Positions 7,614-9,108 of a stretch of DNA of 9,108 nt are shown piece by piece. A program made the translations under genes and the position numbers. Origin of the DNA: Actinomycetes bacterium. GTDB taxonomy: Bacteria; Actinomycetota; Humimicrobiia; Humimicrobiales; Humimicrobiaceae. Location: the NCBI GenBank assembly GCA_030609215.1, contig JAUWCR010000037.1:1-9108 (forward strand). Reading direction: 5' to 3'. Below the pieces are notes generated by a model. It was given only the letters and a program-made list of their open reading frames with translations. It was not told where the DNA came from and did not search any database. The stretch's first letter is position 1; each line of letters starts with the position of its first letter.

Positions 7614-7660
7614 ATAATAACATAAAATCCTAAATGTGTAAATATATATATTTTTTTTAA
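7614..7660 (-). promoter_or_regulatory. Putative sigma-A-type promoter of the tad operon with A/T-rich upstream element
   Basis: On the minus strand TTTACA (7642-7637, 5 of 6 to consensus) is separated by exactly 17 bp from TATTAT (7619-7614, 5 of 6). An A8 run and alternating TA sequence (7660-7643) lie directly before the -35, like an UP element. Transcription should start near 7607, leaving about 90 nt before cpaB. This is the best promoter match I found in the window. Confidence 0.55.
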
Positions 7661-7691
7661 TTTACTTCCCTTGGAATCTATAAATTCAAAA

Positions 7692-7705
7692 AGAGGAAGA
7701 CCTCT
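7692..7705. other. Small perfect hairpin (5-bp stem, 4-nt loop) between the divergent promoters
   Basis: AGAGG and CCTCT flank a four-base loop. Read leftward (minus strand) it is followed by TTTT, resembling a weak intrinsic terminator that would stop transcripts coming from the right before they reach the tad promoter. Read rightward there is no T-tract. The stem is short, so its function is uncertain; it could also be an operator-like dyad. Confidence 0.3.
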
Positions 7706-7723
7706 ACTAAAAATAAAAACTAA

Positions 7724-7752
7724 TTGTAAAAACACTATATTAAATGTATCAT
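7724..7752 (+). promoter_or_regulatory. Possible promoter of the GNAT acyltransferase gene
   Basis: TTGTAA at 7724-7729 (4 of 6) and TATCAT at 7747-7752 (5 of 6) are 17 bp apart and would give a leader of about 80 nt. A perfect TATAAT at 7791-7796 lies nearer to the gene but has no recognisable -35 partner. Confidence 0.3.
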
Positions 7753-7840
7753 AAATCAAATTATAAATTCTTTAAAATAGGTTCTTCTTTTATAATTTTC
7801 TTATTAAATAACTAAATACTTAGCTAGGATTTTTTACAAT

Positions 7841-9103
7841 ATGGAAAAAGTTACTATTAAAGAATTAGGGGAATATATACCTAATACGTTAAATAGTGTA
7901 ACTTTAAATAAACTTAAAGAATTCGTAATAGTACCTTATTTTATTAAATGGTATAAAACCAAAGAATCAAATAAAATATTTCCTATATTCCTGCAAGAAC
8001 TTTCAGATTTAAATCCCACTAAAATACAAATCCCCGGAATATTGACCAGGAACCCATTTTTTGACCATACACAAATAAAATACTTTTCTGCATATAAAAA
8101 TGGGGTACCTGCTGGTAGAATCATGGCTTTCATTGATTATAACTATAATAAAGATAAAGAAAAAACTGGCTGGTTGGGGCTATTTGAATCAATTGAAGAT
8201 AAAATGGTTGCTAAAAAGCTTTTAGATGCAGCAATAAAATATCTCAATGATAACTTATGCAGCAGAGCTATAGGTCCATCAAAGTTTAATGCAAATGGTG
8301 AGATTGGTTTATTAATAAATGGTTTTAGTAAAAAGCCCTACTTTATGGAGCCGTATAATGCACCATATTATCAGGATTACTTTGAAAAATATGGCTTCAC
8401 CAAAGAAAATGACTGGTTCAGCATGAATACAGATGAAAGCCTCTCAAGTATGTATATACAGAGAATAGACAGTTTAATGCAAAGAATTAATCAAACAAGA
8501 AGAGGTAATTTGCTTAATGAATTTAAAATCAGACAGATTAATTTTAAAGATACCAAAAATGAAATAAAATTAATAAAGAATTTGTACAATCATATATGGG
8601 GCATTGGTAATCATCCTCAATATGTTGAAATGACCAAAGAAGAATTTGGAACACTAGCAATAGGAATAAAAACAATTGCTTTAGAAGATTTAATATTTAT
8701 CGTTGAAAAAGATAAAACTCCTATAGGAGTTTCGATAAGCCTTCCAAATATAAATGAAATAATAGAAGAATATGACGAAAATAATCCATACATGCCTTCA
8801 AAAAGATTTTTTAGTTTAAAGGACCTTAGAAGGGATATAAGAATTTTTAATATTATACAAAAGAGATTAAAGCAAAAAAGATTCTCAGGGATACGTATAT
8901 TGATATTAGGAGTTCATAAAAAATTTAGAAAAACCGGTATCGATTCAAAACTCTACCATGAGACCGCTAAAGCTGCAAAAGCAATTGGAATTACTCATGC
9001 TTCTGGTTCAGAACTTGCAGATATAAATAATGATATATTAAACCCCATGCTTAAAATAGGGAAAATAGCTCTTACATGGCGCTTTTATAAATTGAGTATA
9101 TGA
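7841..9103 (+). CDS. YghO-like GNAT-fold acyltransferase, substrate unknown
   Basis: This 420-residue protein resembles the widespread family annotated as YghO-like N-acetyltransferase. The family pattern is clear: NPFFDHTQIKYFSAYKNG (71-88), GRIMAFIDYNYN (92-103), GWLGLFESIED (110-120), a GPSKFNANGEIGLLINGF segment (145-162) and PYNAPYYQDYFEKYGF (171-186). The C-terminal GNAT core has the strand ILGVHKKFRKTGID (355-368), where RKTGID stands for the acyl-CoA-binding R-x-x-G-x motif, and the typical ending with ADINNDILNPMLKIG (393-407). No signal peptide or membrane helix is evident, so it should be cytoplasmic. The ATG at 7841 is preceded by AGGA with an 11-nt spacer, slightly long. It is transcribed away from the tad operon with no obvious functional link. 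As I recall, a member of this broad family in Caulobacter acts as a ceramide synthase, so transfer of a long acyl chain to an amine is possible, but no sphingolipid gene is nearby. Family call fairly sure, function unknown. Confidence 0.8.
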   Translation: MEKVTIKELGEYIPNTLNSVTLNKLKEFVIVPYFIKWYKTKESNKIFPIFLQELSDLNPTKIQIPGILTRNPFFDHTQIKYFSAYKNGVPAGRIMAFIDYNYNKDKEKTGWLGLFESIEDKMVAKKLLDAAIKYLNDNLCSRAIGPSKFNANGEIGLLINGFSKKPYFMEPYNAPYYQDYFEKYGFTKENDWFSMNTDESLSSMYIQRIDSLMQRINQTRRGNLLNEFKIRQINFKDTKNEIKLIKNLYNHIWGIGNHPQYVEMTKEEFGTLAIGIKTIALEDLIFIVEKDKTPIGVSISLPNINEIIEEYDENNPYMPSKRFFSLKDLRRDIRIFNIIQKRLKQKRFSGIRILILGVHKKFRKTGIDSKLYHETAKAAKAIGITHASGSELADINNDILNPMLKIGKIALTWRFYKLSI

Positions 9104-9108
9104 AAAAA

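Larger units (their letters stand above)
7518..7840. other. Divergent intergenic region between cpaB and the acyltransferase gene
   Basis: This 323-bp stretch is very A/T-rich and holds no convincing reading frame on either strand; in particular I found no Flp-pilin-sized frame with a hydrophobic segment. It contains a leftward promoter candidate, a rightward candidate and a short hairpin between them. The predicted cpaB leader is about 90 nt, long enough to hold regulatory RNA structure, but I recognise no riboswitch consensus in it. Confidence 0.7.

Noticed and set aside
7518..7840. Possible hidden Flp pilin gene upstream of cpaB
   Set aside because: I read the minus strand of the gap between cpaB and the acyltransferase gene and found frequent stops and no 40-60-codon frame with a processing site and a hydrophobic helix.
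7936..8133. 65-codon minus-strand frame inside the acyltransferase gene
   Set aside because: It is antisense to the conserved NPFF...GRI region of the GNAT family protein and has no supporting signals.

Overview
The window is a strongly AT-rich stretch of bacterial chromosome (roughly 30% G+C or less by eye). Codon use is biased to ATA, AGA and AAA, and three genes of one operon appear to start with TTG. It carries seven protein genes. All seven look complete, and I see no tRNA, rRNA, CRISPR array, insertion sequence or prophage gene. A Tad-type pilus or secretion operon without a secretin gene, next to a 7TM-PAS-GAF-GGDEF-HD-GYP sensor protein, suggests a low-GC, possibly Gram-positive-like (monoderm) or deep-branching anaerobic lineage. 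The sequence alone does not name the organism.

Left part (200-2806, + strand): one large membrane sensor that should both make and break cyclic di-GMP. It has a seven-helix membrane module, then PAS, GAF, an apparently intact GGDEF domain with its inhibitory I-site, and an intact HD-GYP domain.

Middle part (7517 down to 2803, - strand): a tight five-gene operon in the order cpaB, cpaE/tadZ, cpaF/tadA, tadB, tadC. These encode the assembly core of a Tad (tight adherence, Flp-type IV) pilus or related secretion machine. They supply a periplasmic/extracytoplasmic SAF-domain protein, a MinD-like positioning ATPase, the motor ATPase and two inner-membrane platform proteins. Adjacent genes are 17 bp apart, overlap by 11 bp, overlap by 17 bp, and are 43 bp apart, in that order. 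No gene for the Flp pilin, the prepilin peptidase, TadE/TadF minor pilins or a secretin lies in the window, so the machine must draw on genes elsewhere or be a reduced version.

The c-di-GMP gene and the tad operon converge, and their two stop codons share the palindrome TTAA at 2803-2806, with no visible terminator between them.

Right part: a 323-bp divergent intergenic region (7518-7840) carries a good promoter candidate for the tad operon (TTTACA, 17 bp, TATTAT, preceded by an A/T tract), a weaker candidate for the right-hand gene, and a small hairpin between them. The right-hand gene (7841-9103, + strand) encodes a YghO-like GNAT-fold acyltransferase of unknown substrate.

The functional story, part inference, is a surface-appendage operon beside a cyclic di-GMP sensor that could control attachment. 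Nothing here is clearly a new type of system. The points most worth checking are the pilin-less, secretin-less Tad core, its terminator-free convergence with a c-di-GMP gene, and the degenerate P-loop of its CpaE.
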